DNA of 64,000 nucleotides from Microcebus murinus (lineage: Eukaryota > Chordata > Mammalia > Primates > Cheirogaleidae), in NCBI RefSeq assembly GCF_040939455.1, contig NC_134112.1, positions 19,308,501 through 19,372,500 on the forward strand, read 5' to 3'. How positions within the stretch are numbered: the stretch's first letter is position 1; every line of letters begins with the position of its first letter. This document shows positions 13,331-25,906 of the stretch, piece by piece. The notes below the pieces were generated by a model. It was not told where the DNA came from. It worked only from the letters and a program-made list of their open reading frames with translations, and searched no databases. The position numbers and the translations under genes are program-made.

Positions 13331-16300
13331 GCTTCAATGCTTTGACTTTTACATTCTTGAGGTCTACCTCCATGAAGTAATTCTCACAACCATGATAAAC
13401 AAACCAAAGTAGAGCGGCACATTTGGGTCAGAGAAATGAACTCTATGGTACCAGGGAAACACTGTACATCATCACTTACATCGGCAAGTTCACTTAGCAG
13501 ACTGTAATGCCATATGGGCTACGAGGCAGAGAGGGGGCAATCCACAGCCACCCACACAGCCAGCCAGATATGGGCAATCAAAGCCAGAAAACGCCAGTTT
13601 TGTTCCAGTAAAACTGTCAAGAATCCATATAAGTCATTTACACCCATATTTTCAGGTATTCGATAGAAAAAAATAAAGCCCATTGTATGGGTAAAAAATG
13701 AACTATGAGCCTGAGAGAGGCAAGACTGACAAAGAACAGATGCTTATATCCCCAGAGTTTGCACTTTTTCTCTAAAAACATATCTGTCGTCAGCTTCGAC
13801 TAAGAAGACCAACAAAGCACTTTTATCAATAAACACAGTGGCCATTTCATCTTAGCAACTCTGAATTCTCGTAATCAGTCTGATGGCCCTGAAAAGCAAG
13901 CTATCCCTTCTCCGATGTGCTTTAAGCTGGGTGTCCCCCTAAGATGGGCACTGTCTTAAGTAAACCAAACCGTCAAAGAATCCGACGTGGTGTGCTGAAG
14001 TCAACAACATGGTCTTTTCAGCTGCTCGATGAGAAGTTCTATCCAAAGAAAGCTAAACGAGAAGTTTCTGTGTTCCCCTCATTCCAAAACCCATGAAATC
14101 ATAGCATTAAGCTGATGCACACAGAAGAAATAGTCCCATGGAGAACATGTGATTTATAACAATGATGATAGCTGTATGTCTACATTGTTCAGTGAAGTCA
14201 TCCTTTTGCCTCAGTACCCTGACTCTCCCTGGTCCTGTCCCCACAACTGGTCCAAATCTGTTTACCCAGAGCCACAGCCCCAACCCAGTTCCCAGACTAA
14301 TCAGGGCTAAAGAAAGTGGGGATCACTCAGTCTCAACCTCTCTGCACCCCCAACTCCACAGAGGGCCTGGATACCGAATCACACTTCTTAGTTGGCTGGG
14401 CCACAAAGTCATACTCTAATGCTGAACCAAAAATAGGAGGTCCAGAATTCTTCCTGAAGCTCTGAAAGAGAGCTTGAGCCTTCATCCTGACAGCTCCTGA
14501 CCACGGCGTCGGCTTTCAGAACCACTCATTGTCCTGCCCCTGCCCTCCCACACTCCCTGGAGCTGAGCAAGCCAACTGATCAATCCCATTCTAGCTCCTG
14601 AACAAATGTCAAAAACTAATAGGTAGTTTTTAAATATCCTGGGACCTCTAGCTCCAGCACTTTTCCTCCTAGGCACCAGCAGCACAGAACTACACTCCAG
14701 GCTCCCCGGGTAGTCCACAAATCTGGGTCATAGACACACATGTCTGGGACTAGAAATGAATACTGGGTGTTAATTGCATCTCCCCCATCTGTTCTCACCC
14801 AAATTGGCTTTTGCTTTTAGGCTGGGTTTCTGCCTGTGTCTCCCTTTTAGTCACTGAACACCTATTCTGCTTAGCATCCGGGACCTAGCACCATTGCTCT
14901 CTCCTCCCCTGAATTTCAGGCTAAAGGCAGATTCTCCAGATTCTCCTACTTGTAGGTTGAACTTCTTAAAGAGGATCTGACACCTGCCTCGTGGGCTGTG
15001 TGAGCACCATGTGCTCCTGACCCCTGGAAGTAGGCTCTGCCCTCCTGCCACCCTCCACCCTGTCTCAGGCCCCAAGCACCAACCATGTGCCCAAAGCTGG
15101 GCTGTGTAGGTCTTACTCACACATGCCTGCCCCTCTGTCTGGCTAGACCTCAACTTTCTGAACCTACCCTCTGCTTCTTTCCCCACAGCCCTGCCTCCCA
15201 GACAAACACAAACACATATTTAATAATTAAAGGAAGCAATTCAGAGCACCATGTCAAAAAGTATAAATCACTTGATTAAAAGGTCAAGTTAAAGTTTATG
15301 CTTTCCTTGGCAAACCATCTTGGAGGGACTGTGTTTGCTCTGTTTAGGGAGGAGCAAACCACTTTCAAGCTTATTTATAAACAGCAATTACATAATTATA
15401 TACAAACAATTTGCAAGGAATCTACAGATTCATTTTATTTATTCATTAAGACAGAATCCCTGAGTCATTGCTTACAAATGACTACGTCTTTATATCCCCC
15501 ACAATTCTGAAAATTCTGTGTTACCTGACACCTAGAAAAGAATTGAGAGCCAAACCCTATGCCTGAGTTCCTCCCATTTATAGAAACTTTCTTTCTGGAG
15601 CAACGGCATCTCAGTTATCCAAGTCATTTCTAAAAATGCTTATTGCATAAAGCTGAGCCCACCTCATACCTACTGTATGAGAATCCAAGTGCTTTAATGA
15701 ATGCTTGCATATTCAGGATTTGCACTATCAGAATGTGACACACTGAGACAAAGGAGCCAGTAAAGCGATGAACATGCAAAAGAGGTAAAATAATCCTCCT
15801 CTACCATTACAAGAAGTCTATAGGTAATATCTAAAATTGATGAATAAGACAGAGCAGTACATGCATATTATGGAGTGTATGGAGAAAGACATCAGAAGAA
15901 ACAGCTAAAAGCATTGGAATTGGTCACCTGCAGAGAACAAGATTCAGGACAGCAAAAGCAGAAATATGGAGAGAGGCAGAGGACAGGAGAAATGTGGGGG
16001 AAGGACAGAGAGCTAAGAGGAGATGATCCTACAATGAACATCCCTCAGCATTGGGTTGGTGGTTCTCCTCCCCCCACCCCCGGCAAGAAAATGCACAAAG
16101 GTGCACGACCTGATGAAACCAGATGTATTGCCCACACCCAGTAAGCCTGATCTTCGTCATCTGAGTGCCATCAGACTTCCCTCCTGCCCAGTTGAGAGGT
16201 ACAATAAGAAAATATTTTACCTGAGGAGTCTGGGTTCCCAAAGATACATGAAGACTAGCCCTTGGTGACAAACTGTGACGGCTGTGGGTACTGGCACAAA

Positions 16301-16430
16301 CAGGGTAAACAAGTTATCTATGTCTAAGCCATTATTCCTTCTGTGTCACTTGGGAAAATCAAAAGGCCTGCTATACTCCATGAAGGAGATTAACTTGGAT
16401 ATGTCCAAAGTGATGCCACTTTCATGAAAA
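13331..16430. other. unique intronic sequence; possible conserved block at 13.54-14.12 kb
   Basis: No repeat recognised over 3.1 kb. 13.54-14.12 kb has an evenly mixed, non-repetitive composition that could be constrained non-coding DNA. This cannot be judged without an alignment. Confidence 0.4.
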
Positions 16431-16672
16431 TGATACAGAAAATGGCGGGCGCCGGGACGCGGCCGCTTGCCACCTCCCTGTTGCTCTGCATCTCCCCGGG
16501 CCAGTGCTGCATGTGGCCAGTTGGAGGGCACGCTGCTGGGGCCAGCCCGAGGCACAAGGCCTCCGGGGACCCCCACGTGCTGGAATGCCCCCAGGCCCAC
16601 ATGCTGCTGCCTGTTTCCGGCCACGCTGTTTGCGTGATCCTGATTGGGTAATTTTTGAATCCCACTGTTTTT

Positions 16673-16720
16673 GATTGGATGTTAAAGCTTGTTGCTGATT
16701 GGATGTTAAAGCTTGTAGTT
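16673..16720 (+). repeat. 24-bp tandem enhancer repeat in the LTR
   Basis: Two units share the first 20 bases (gattggatgttaaagcttgt) and match at 22 of 24 positions. Each places an inverted CCAAT (NF-Y type) box 24 bp apart, upstream of the TATA box. Confidence 0.93.
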
Positions 16721-16750
16721 GATTGGACGCTTCTTGAGCCCTACCAAGGG

Positions 16751-16758
16751 TATAAAAG
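16751..16758 (+). promoter_or_regulatory. TATA box of the solo LTR
   Basis: tataaaag lies 25-30 bp after the last CCAAT box and about 90 bp before the aataaa. Transcription would start near 16780. Confidence 0.75.
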
Positions 16759-16844
16759 CAGGGGCAGAAAGGCAGGAAAGGGGCAGAAGATTGGAAGATG
16801 CCAAGAGAGCTGTAACACTAGGTGTGCTGAGCCTGCTGTAGAAG

Positions 16845-16850
16845 AATAAA
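16845..16850 (+). terminator. polyadenylation signal of the solo LTR
   Basis: aataaa is followed within 30 bp by a T/GT-rich element, as in retroviral R-U5. Confidence 0.7.
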
Positions 16851-16944
16851 GGCTGTTCTCCAACTCTCCGTGTGCCGCTCGGTTCTTTCCCCAGTCAAAC
16901 GAATAAGAGCTGTGACAAGAGCTGTAACGCTAGCTGCCGCAACA

Positions 16945-18479
16945 AGATGTTTCTTGTGTGAAGTGAAGCCCAGGTTTTTTCAGGTTCTACCTTTTTCCTG
17001 TGTCCCTCTCAAACAGTCTTAATTCATTTTACTGTTAATTATAAAGAGCTTTCAAATTGTCCCAAATCCCCCCACCCAAATCACATATGAATCACCACGG
17101 CAGGGGATGTGTCACTGTTCCCTTTTGACCTCCACAGGGAAGCCCAGAAGGACGGTCCGTCATTATCACCACAGAGAGCACCAGGCAACTACAGGATCTG
17201 ACACAAACTCTGGACCACTGAAGGGAAAAGGAAGGAGGGCATTGTTTCAGCATTTTGCCAGCATGATAAATCCTTTTTGCCTCTTCTCTTACCTTTTTTA
17301 TTAGTAGTATTATTTTATTTGTTTATTATCATTATTATTATCATCATTTTGGCAAACCTTAAAGGGACTGGTTCACCTAGTCATAATCTCGTCAAGTGCA
17401 GCCAGATCTAAATTACCCTTGCAGGCTATTTTTATTCCAGGCTGAGCAGCAGAATTCAGAAAGTTACCTGGAATACCTGGAACACAAGAGTCCATTATAT
17501 GCCCTGTAGAAGCTTTAAGGAGTGTTCAACTAAATACTGAGTTGGAGTTTTCTGATTGAGAAAACTTTTATGGAAGAGTTCAGATTCTTCCTCAAATGTT
17601 TTGAAGTCTGAGATATTCTGAAGCCTCCCATGCCGTATGACATTTGGGTCCATCTGCCCTCGGTGGCCGTGGAAATGGGGAGGCAGGTTGCCCGGGCAGC
17701 TCTCCCCACCGTGAACCCACCAAACCTGCACAGGATGAGGGAAGGCAAAACATGGGAAATAACCCTTAGAAGCAGCCCCTCACAGGGGATCCCTAGCAAA
17801 ATGCGACAAAGATAGTATGTTCTACTGAATAGGATTTTTTTTTTCAGTTTCAAGTTTCTACTATTTTCAAAATTAAAGCAGCTTCCAAAACCCCATAGTT
17901 TGGAAAGAAATCCAAAAAGGCCCACCCTGTGTAAAAGGGCTCTGGGAGTTTCTACACAAGGTGGACACCTTTTGTTAAGCAAGCCAAGATGCCTCTAGAA
18001 GCCACGATTGGTAAGCACCATAGAGAAGAAGGATCATTAAATTGTTTGGTCTTCATCATGAATTCTCGTACTCCCTGCTGCTCCCCGGAATCTCGTCACG
18101 GTGATCACGCTCCAGCAGCAAGGCTATTCCACCATGAAGTTAGTTCCCTGTGGCAGGCAGGGCCTCATCTCTGTCTTCGATGCTACATTTCAAGCGTTTG
18201 CACTGTGTTGGGCACTCAGTAAAAGTTCAACAGATGGATGGGTGGGTGGGTGGGTGCACCGAGTGCAAAGTGAGGAGCACAGCTTGTACAACTAGGCATT
18301 TTCGTAGGACAATCATGTCTGAAGGAGTGAAGTCTTAACGAGGGACCTGTTAAACATCTTCTATGTGTCTACCACATCAATATAAGTCAGTGGGAAACAA
18401 ACACTAATCTGGTGCCTTCAATAAAGCATTAGAAAAGGAGCATGAGTCACAATTCTCCAACTAATTCTTTGAAGATGTG
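16945..18479. other. unique intronic sequence
   Basis: An AT-rich TTA-type low-complexity patch lies at about 17298-17350 and a GGTG run at 18238-18257. The 150-residue minus frame at 17530-17982 overlaps other frames and has no domain. Confidence 0.45.
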
Positions 18480-18690
18480 CGTTAGAGCCAGACTTTGGTG
18501 CCAATTCTATTATTAGCTTGGTCATTTAATTATTATGTGAGCATAGGTGTAATTGCTGAATCTGAGAGTGGTGATACCTTCCATCAAAGGTGGTTTTGAA
18601 AACCAGTAAAATATCTCACATCAGCTTTCCTATACAGTCCCTGGCATATGTAAGGCCCAATAAATACTTCTCCTCCTTAGGGTCATGATT
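18480..18690 (+). mobile_element. MIR SINE
   Basis: Diverged MIR: agccagactttggtgccaat, a gtcatttaattattatgtga phrase, and a cagtccctggcatatgtaag / caataaatac end. Confidence 0.65.
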
Positions 18691-19512
18691 GTATAAAAAT
18701 TATTAATTTTGATTAGGTTTGAATTAATTTAAGTCAGATTGAAATCTTTTATCTGAGAAAATATCTAGACTTTTTTTTTAATCCATGTTATTACACAGTA
18801 GCACAAGGCAATTAGTCTTAATTAGATAAAAGAAACCTTCATTACAATCGATCATTCAGTGCTGCCAAAGATTTCAAGATAATCAACATCAGTGGTTATA
18901 ATTCGGTTAAAGACTGAGTCATCCTAAAATATTTTTCCAAAAGTTTCAAAAAATTCTAAAAATCCTCTTCCCATATTTCCATTAGATTTCTCCAAATAAA
19001 GAGCCATTTCTTCTACAAGCCTGTGATTTTCTATTGCATTGAAGTTTGTGAAGCATCTCCTTCTACATCAGTTTTGAGTATTTATAAAGCAATTTAAAAA
19101 CTGGAATGGAGGCCAGTTAAACTAACCCTTTATTTATTTTAAGCCTTTCTCTTTACACACACACATACACACACACCTCATAACATATGCGCATGTGTGT
19201 ATATATGTGTGTGTGTGTATATATACATATATATAGATATTTTAAGAAATGCATTCTTCAGAGAAGAGGAATAATTAGATTGTTCTGTTTTGGAAAATGC
19301 ATTTATAAAATGTAAACTCCCATTGCAAGATCCATGCTTCCTGCAAAGCATACTGGTAATTGTGTTCCCTGTCCTCATTTGTCCATGACTAACTGGCGCT
19401 CTTGTCTGCTGGGACTCACCAGACACTTCCCTAAGGAAATAATCCTGCATAATTGGATCCAGTCATCCTGCTCCTCAAATTCTCTTCCAGAACAACACCG
19501 TCCACCCTAATT
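18691..19512. other. AT-rich unique sequence with AC/GT microsatellite
   Basis: 19156-19240 has (AC)n followed by gcgcatgtgtgtatatatgt and (GT)n/(TA)n, a near-palindromic low-complexity tract. The rest is unassigned. Confidence 0.6.
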
Positions 19513-19695
19513 TCTATTTTCTCCAAGTATGGCCCACGGACCACATGCATCAGAAGCACACGGGGATTGCAGGTAAAATACAGATTCTCATGGAGTGCTC
19601 ACAACTTCAGAATCAAAATCTATGGGATAGGGCCCAGGAACCTTCATTTCAGCATCTCATGAATTCTTAAACACACTAGAATTTGAGCATTACTA
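19513..19695 (+). mobile_element. MER20-like hAT fossil
   Basis: The order 'caagtatggcccacggacc', 'catcagaagcacacgggg', 'atacagattctca', 'agaatcaaaatctatggga', 'gggcccaggaacc' and an 'aacacactagaatttgagca' end follows MER20. Confidence 0.7.
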
Positions 19696-19904
19696 TTCTG
19701 CACATACTTCCAAAGGTGATTGTCATCTGCCCATATGGACATGTGGCAGGTTGGAGACCCCTAAATCCACAACTCAGCAAGATCCTGCTCTCATCCCCTA
19801 AAGCTAACTGCTGACTAATCTATCTATACCTGATACCCAGTAGACAAGAAAAACTGCACACATTTGCCGTGGTTCGACTCCCAAGCCCACTGTTTATATT
19901 CCAG

Positions 19905-20480
19905 GGGAAAGTCTGATCATGTTTTTTCACTGCCTAAATCTCTCAGTAGCTCCCCTCTGCTCTCAGGATAAAATCTCCTCCTACTTCTCCCCACCTCTCG
20001 CCTCCCCTGTCCACTCCATTTATCCTAAACCACTTGTAGGATGTTTCATGTTCTCTCTGGTGCCTAGTCTCCTCTGGTCTCCTCTGTATATGCTGTTCCC
20101 TCTGCTTCCCTTGCAAATCCTTTCCCCTGGCATGTCCACATTCACTTTCCAGATTTCACCCTGGCTTTTACTTCTGGGAAACCTTATGGAGCAGCTTCCC
20201 CTACTCCCGGCGACAGCCAGTGCTTCTCCTGTGCAGTCACTGGCACAGTCTGCTGGTCTCTATGGCATGCATAACTCCTGTGCAAAGCTTCTGAAGGACA
20301 TTGTGCCACCTTACAGTCCTTAATACACTGCTCTGTAATTGCTAGGTTATTTACTTCTGTCCTTCCCTGCAACTCATGAAGCGGGAACCACGCCTGTCCT
20401 GTCCACAATGGTAGCCCCTGGCGCATAGCATGAGGTAGAGCTTCGTGCATATTTGCAAAATGGATAAATAAACAAATGAA
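19905..20480 (+). mobile_element. L2 LINE 3' region
   Basis: Follows the remembered L2 consensus for nearly 600 bp: a tctgatcatgttttttcact phrase, ctcaggataaaatctcctcc, a tgctgttccctctgcttccc phrase, an accttatggagcagcttccc phrase, and a tggcgcatagcatgaggtag / ggataaataaacaaatgaat end. Confidence 0.85.
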
Positions 20481-22218
20481 TGGTCCTCACTGCCTAAACT
20501 CCCTCGAGTATGAGAGAGATGCCTGGGTAGCTGTGACATCACTCCAAGGAAAAGACTAAACTCAGCATCAGGCAGCTGTCCACAAGGCTGCATGAGCTCA
20601 TCCTCCGAGGACCTTATTGGGGTGGAAAAGTACAGACGAAGCAGATCAGAGGAGGGAAAAGATGTTTTTAATGTGTCTTGGCTCCCAGAGGTAAAATCTG
20701 AGTGGGGGGGGTGGTGCTGAGGCAAGAGTCAACCTTGGGCAGTGCAGCCCTTGATCTTGGTCCTCTGACCAGAGAATGGCTCCTGGCCTGCCAACAGGTA
20801 CAGTTTCTCCCACGGCCCAGCTGTCCATACCATGAGATTTATGAAGGAATCAGAACCCAAGTCTCCACTATACGCAAGCTGTATGGAAGCTGAGGGGGAG
20901 AGGGATGTTCTTTTTCTGTTTCTCCAAAGCAACATTCTAGACACAGTGATGCAATCCTGCCTGCAACTCGATCTCCAAAGCAAGATGCTCATTCCCCAAA
21001 GATCAACGTCTTCCAGGGAGTAATTAAATAAGTCGTTGAGCAGGTCATCCATCTGTGGGGCTATAGCTGGTCAGTCCTCTGGAAACCTGCAATTTTCTTT
21101 TCTCATCCTGAGCGCTGATGGGGACTTTACAAGGAGATGGGGTGTCACACAGCTGCAGCAAACCCCTCTGAATCAAGACTAGCAGCATATGTCAATTCCA
21201 AGGTAAGGCAAGGAGCATGAGGCATAAAACCACATGGTTGGGTTTTTCTTCTCTTTTTTCTCTTTTTTCAGTTTTGTTGTGTGATTTTACCTCCTGGGAA
21301 TTTGTCTTTCATCTTCCAGATTTACAGGGGGAAAGTGAGACAACTTCCAAGGCAAAATTCCACGGCAACGTGGTTCCTCTCCAGCACACAACATCTCAGG
21401 AAGTATTTGTGATAAAGTCAAGGCAGATCTGCATCAAAAGGATCAGAAACTCCAAGAATTAAACAAGTGCAAGCCACGTTTAGGATGGGAAATGAATCAC
21501 GGGGCGCGGGCAGACTCGTCTTGGTGTCCAGTTTCTTCTCTCAACTTTTGTGAGGTGTGCAGAATTTTGCCAGGGGCCTCTCAAAGGTGACAACCAGATT
21601 CATACACAGTTTTTCTAAACAAGGATCTGAGGATTATAAAACTGAGTCCACCTTCAATACCAGATATCTGCTTGCTCATTCTGACTTTGAAAGACTAGAA
21701 CCACATAAAACGTCTCAATATGTGCTAAAGGTGAGACTTCCCTTGATATTTTCGGGCAGTCTGGGTGGAGAGTGGCAGAGGGAGCAGGTTTCCATTTGGT
21801 TGCTAAGGGATAAAATGTTCCCTTATGTTCCCAGATCTCTTCTTTGAAGTCTCCTATTTTTCTACAGCCCATAATTAGAGCCTTCAAACCATTATGTTCT
21901 CTGTTTTCTTCTAGCAAGGAAGGTTGAATGGCAAACTGGATGTGGTTTCTGACTTCGAACCCAGTACACACAGCTCAGGGCATACACTGGTTTTGGATAC
22001 CAGCACTGACGGGTTAAACTGTGGATTTTTAAGCCAAATTGACGTAGTGCAATACTTGCCCCATACTCATTCATAACTCAACTACTGGCTTTTCTGGACC
22101 AGTAGCTTTGGTGGAAGCACCCAACAGAGGAGTCTGCAGAAACATGGTGAGATTAAAATTTAGAAAAGAATAAGTTAGACATGCAGGCATCTGAGCCAAT
22201 CAATAGCTGCTGGTCCTG
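20481..22218. other. unique intronic sequence
   Basis: Several overlapping short frames on both strands and no recognisable gene or repeat. A G-run lies at 20704-20712. Confidence 0.45.
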
Positions 22219-22378
22219 TAGCTCAGTGGTTCTCAAAGCATGAGCCAGCAGCCGCAGCTTCACCTGGGAACTCCTTGAAATGCAGAGCCTTGGACTGAAT
22301 CAGAAATCTGGGAGTGAGGCCCAATCATGTGTGTTTTAACAAGCACTTCAGAGGATAAAGTTTGAGAATCACTGCTTA
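22211..22378 (+). mobile_element. MER20 hAT fossil
   Basis: It begins cagtggttctcaaagcatga and ends gtttgagaatcactg, a matching pair of hAT terminal repeats. The interior has cacctgggaactccttgaaa and gtgttttaacaagcac, as in MER20. Nearly complete. Confidence 0.9.
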
Positions 22379-22379
22379 A

Positions 22380-22515
22380 CTCAATGGTTCCCAAACCTGG
22401 CTAATCATTAGCAAGGCAAGGCAGCATTTTAAACCTTCTGATCCTGCATGCCACCTCACACCTCCTGAACTAGAATCTCCCCAAGTTCGGATGATCGGCC
22501 TTCAGTATAGACCAC
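22380..22515 (+). mobile_element. possible second hAT MER fossil
   Basis: aatggttcccaaacctggct looks like a hAT left end, and ctagaatctccccaagttcg resembles MER58/MER20 interiors. The right end is unclear. Confidence 0.45.
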
Positions 22516-23474
22516 TGCCTAATTCACACCACTCAACCTGCACAGTAAACAGAAAAGCCCTGTGGAGCAGGGGAATGCCATCGATTTTCCAATCTCTGGT
22601 CCTAGTTTCTAAAGAGGCTTTGCTTCACCCAATCCCAGTAATGCCCCCAAGTTCCTTTTGGCTTTAATATCAAGTCGATTTCTGATTTAAAATCCAGTTG
22701 ATTTCTTTTACTTGCAAAACAACAACAACATTGACTAACACCAACATTTTACATGAAAATTCTGAATTTACAATAAATATATATTAGGTGATAAATTGCC
22801 CCACTGCTCCCACCCCCACAAAAAAAGGTTCTTCCTAAAAGTGCTGGAAGCATGGGTTTGGTAGGGGACTTGTGAGATGCACTTAGGTGTTTTTGTATGA
22901 TGGGGAGGTTACTCAGATAAAACTGTGAAATTGGGAACAACAGAGGACAACACATTATGAAGGCACATCCAATACAAGTAAGGTGATAAAAAGACAACCC
23001 AATCACATAAAATCAATTCAAGTCTCCGCTCAGACTTAGAGTAATTCAACCTCAGGAAATAAAAGAAATTGCAGATATGATCTGTAAAATGTAGTCAGGG
23101 ATCTGAGAAAACATGAAGAGATGAAAAAATGCCAGAGACAGGCCAAGGGTGAATACTCTCCTAACTTCAAAAGAAAAGGGAAAGGGGGATTTTGGAAATT
23201 TAAGACCACTGAGTTTAATACTTCACTTTAGAAAGTTTCCAGGCATTGCTTTAAACAGGTAGGTCTGAACATTCAGGAAAGATAGTGAAGCAACTATGGG
23301 CACTGGCAATGAGTATTCAAGAACCAATCACAGCCCCAAACCCATGCAGGACTATTCCAGATAGTTACTGGGGATCAAAGGATATCTGACTAGCTTTCTA
23401 ATGGCATATCCGAATGAAACACAAAAGCCACTATTCCAAAATGCTACCATATCGGCTTATAAAAACACGTGTTA
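22516..23474. other. unique intronic sequence
   Basis: Nothing recognised apart from a short aacaacaacaaca patch at about 22720. Confidence 0.4.
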
Positions 23475-23813
23475 GGCCAGGTGCCATGGCTCATGCCTGT
23501 AATCCTAGCACTCTGGGAGGCCCAGGCGGGCAGATCGCTCAAGGTCAGGAGTTCGAAACCAGCCTGAGCAAGAGTGAGACCCCGTCTCTACTAAAAATAG
23601 AAAGAAATTAATTGGCCAACTAAAAATATATAGAAAAAATTAGCCAGGCATGGTGGAGCATGCCTGTAGTCCCAGCTACTCGGGAGGCTGAGACAGGAGG
23701 ATTGCTTGAGCCCAGGAGTTTCAGGTTGCTATGAGCGAGGCTGATGCCACGGCACTCTAGCCCAGGCAGCAGAGTGAGACTCTGTCTCAAAAAATAAAAA
23801 ATAAAAATAAAAT
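23475..23813 (+). mobile_element. full-length lemur-type Alu
   Basis: Dimeric Alu starting ggccaggtgccatggctc and ending in an A-rich tail. Both arms are intact (aatcctagcactctgggagg and gtcccagctactcgggaggc). It has the longer inter-arm linker with aactaaaaatatatagaaaa that I associate with lemur Alus. The flanks aaaacacgtgtta (23462-23474) and aaaaccatgtta (23814-23825) form a slightly diverged target duplication. Confidence 0.95.
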
Positions 23814-24110
23814 AAAACCATGTTATTTTGGGGGAACACTGTGGCAGAGGTGGGGATATAGTTCCAGGCCTCTCTGTTCAAGCCCCATTGCTCAGAGCAG
23901 GTCTGGGAGCTCTAGATGCAGGGAAGATGCCCCATCGTTCAGTCCCACGACGCTGTTCCAGTATAAAGGGCTCCGTCTTCAATAGATGCCATTTCTGGGC
24001 AGAATTAGCAGACAGTAAGAAAAACTAATTCACTAAAGAAAAACTAATTATTACTCTAAAGGATCCAATTTTTCCTGTGCTCAACTGCAAAGGGAGTGTG
24101 CATTTCTGCT

Positions 24111-24162
24111 TTTGCAACTAACCAAACCTTTTTGTGTTTGCAACTAACCAAACCTTTCTGCT
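24111..24162. repeat. tandem duplication, 2 x 26 bp
   Basis: Both units begin tttgcaactaaccaaacctt and differ only in their last few bases. Confidence 0.93.
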
Positions 24163-24369
24163 CTCTGCATCTCACTCAGGGAAAGCTGGACGGTCCATCA
24201 CAGGCAGCAACTGTGGAGCTGCTCGTGTCCACATGCACACACCAGTTATTAGGCACAGGAATCGTTCCTCCCTAAGCTCAAATTCCCCATAGGTAAAGTT
24301 TTCATAGGCACTGATTTACTTCATAGATAACAACACCAATCTTCATAGATATTACTTTTATACATCTCA

Positions 24370-24580
24370 CCGTGTGTTAGATATTCTTCTAAGAACTTTT
24401 AACAAATCATTTGATTTTCCACCCAACACTATGAACTATTATTATCATTGTTCTATTTTACAGATGAGGAAACAAAGGCACAGAGCAGTTAAGTAACTTG
24501 TCCAAGGTCACACAGCAAAATAGTGATGGAATTTGAATTCAAACCCAGGCAGTCTGGCTCCAGAATCCAGTTTTCTCAAT
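24370..24580 (-). mobile_element. MIR SINE
   Basis: A classic MIR in reverse: ttacagatgaggaaacaaag, gttaagtaacttgtccaagg, tcacacagcaaaatagtgat, a gaattcaaacccaggcagtc phrase and tggctccagaatcca. Confidence 0.93.
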
Positions 24581-25669
24581 CTCTATGTTATATTCCACTT
24601 GTCTTTACTTCAGTATATTTGTCCCTTAACCAAGAAGAATTTCAGTCCACATTTAGATGAATCTTCAGAAAAAAACCCAGTCATGATATAGGAGCATAAA
24701 ATGAGAGACTCTTTATTATGAAATCACAAGGTTATTCAATATTCAGCCTTTCCCATAGGAGAAGGGTCATCACAGGGAATAGAAACACTACTTAAATGTG
24801 CATGATACTGGTGAGAAAGCCAAGCAAATTTGTAAGCATCCTTTAAAAAATAGGAAAAACACTTAAAATATACCAGCAAGCTACAATTGATAATAAGTGA
24901 AAATGGGCCATTTGCTACCTATTCTTGCTGATGTAAGATGTGTAAAATATACAGATATTCTCTCTATTGTGCTGACTCGACTATTTTATTTAGTGAACAA
25001 ATAAAATATTTATGAAGGCTTTTGGAGATTTACTTATATCCTCGATGCCCCAATATCATTTTCTTATAAAACCTTAAGTTGCCCAATATCATTTTCTTAT
25101 AAAACTTCAAGTTGCCCAACTAAGAAATATTACTCTATAAGTGTTTTCAGGGCCTGAGTCTCCCCAGATGGGCGGAGAGGGAGGAAATTCCACACCCCAC
25201 GGTCCTGGCCAAGCAGGAGACTCAACAGACCAACAGGGAGGGATGAACAGGTCACCTTGGCCGGAATTCATCACATCATAGTGATGCCCTAAAGGCCCAC
25301 TGAAATGGGACCTGGGCAGCCTCACGCACATTCACCGGGCTCAGACGTCTTGTTTTAAGGCTATCTCTCCTCTCTATGCCTCCTAAATGTTAATGCCTTT
25401 CTATGCATTCAGGGAAGCTTCTCCTCGTCTGCTGTCTCCTCTATAAACAGTGTAGCCTACTCCACATCTTGGACCACACTGCCCCACCCCTAAAAACACC
25501 CAGAATCTTCCAAAACCATCTTCTTTTTGGTTTGCTCTCCTCTACTTGCCTTTCCTGTATGTCCCCACATTCAAAGAAAAAAAAATACAACCCATAAAGT
25601 GCCTTTTTATAAGTGCTGTAATCCTCCTTTGGTTTAATTCATTGTTTTTTCATTCATTTCATCCATCCA
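24581..25669. other. unique intronic sequence
   Basis: Unassigned except for the tandem duplication at 25048-25113. The minus frame at 25107-25331 has no domain. Confidence 0.4.
25048..25113. repeat. tandem duplication, 2 x 33 bp
   Basis: The units at 25048-25080 and 25081-25113 share cccaatatcattttcttata and differ at about 3 positions. A partial third start (gcccaac) follows. Confidence 0.93.
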
Positions 25670-25906
25670 ACAAGCAGTAAGTGAGCACTAGTATCTGTCA
25701 CACACTGTCCTAGGCCTTCATTGATGACAACGACAGACAAGGTCTTTACCCTGGTGGGGCTCGTGAAGCAACCAGAGAACAGGCAATGAAATACCCCACA
25801 ATATACATGCAGTGGCGAGTGCAGTGAGGGAAAGGAGATGGAGCTATGGGAAGCCTTTAAAGGTTTTAAGCAGAAGACATGATCCAATTTTCACTTTTAA
25901 AAGTTC
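25670..25906 (+). mobile_element. ancient mammalian repeat (CR1/L3-like), left part
   Basis: The order 'cacacactgtcctagg', 'aggtctttaccctggtgggg', 'gtgagggaaaggagatggag' and 'aagcagaagacatgatccaa' matches a widespread ancient repeat that I cannot name with certainty. The same repeat occurs at 29.6, 44.4 and 54.6 kb. It is interrupted at about 25907 and resumes near 26330. Confidence 0.6.

Larger units (their letters stand above)
16431..16944 (+). mobile_element. solo retroviral LTR (class I ERV-like)
   Basis: The block is GC-rich against AT-rich flanks. It carries a complete LTR promoter layout: four inverted CCAAT boxes (gattgg at 16642, 16673, 16697 and 16721), a TATA box (tataaaag, 16751-16758), a polyadenylation signal (aataaa, 16845-16850) and a GT/T-rich downstream element (tgtgccgctcggttcttt). 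That gives U3, a short R and U5. The phrase gagctgtaac(a/g)cta occurs in R (about 16807) and again near the 3' end (about 16919). No gag, pol or env is present, so this is the product of LTR-LTR recombination. The exact ends are approximate because I could not find a convincing target duplication, and I cannot name the family. Confidence 0.82.

Noticed and set aside
16029..16665. GC-rich block near 16.5 kb as a CpG-island promoter of a host gene
   Set aside because: The TATA, CCAAT, aataaa layout and abrupt composition change fit a solo LTR better; no exon follows.
17530..17982. 150-residue minus-strand frame
   Set aside because: No domain; other frames overlap it on both strands.
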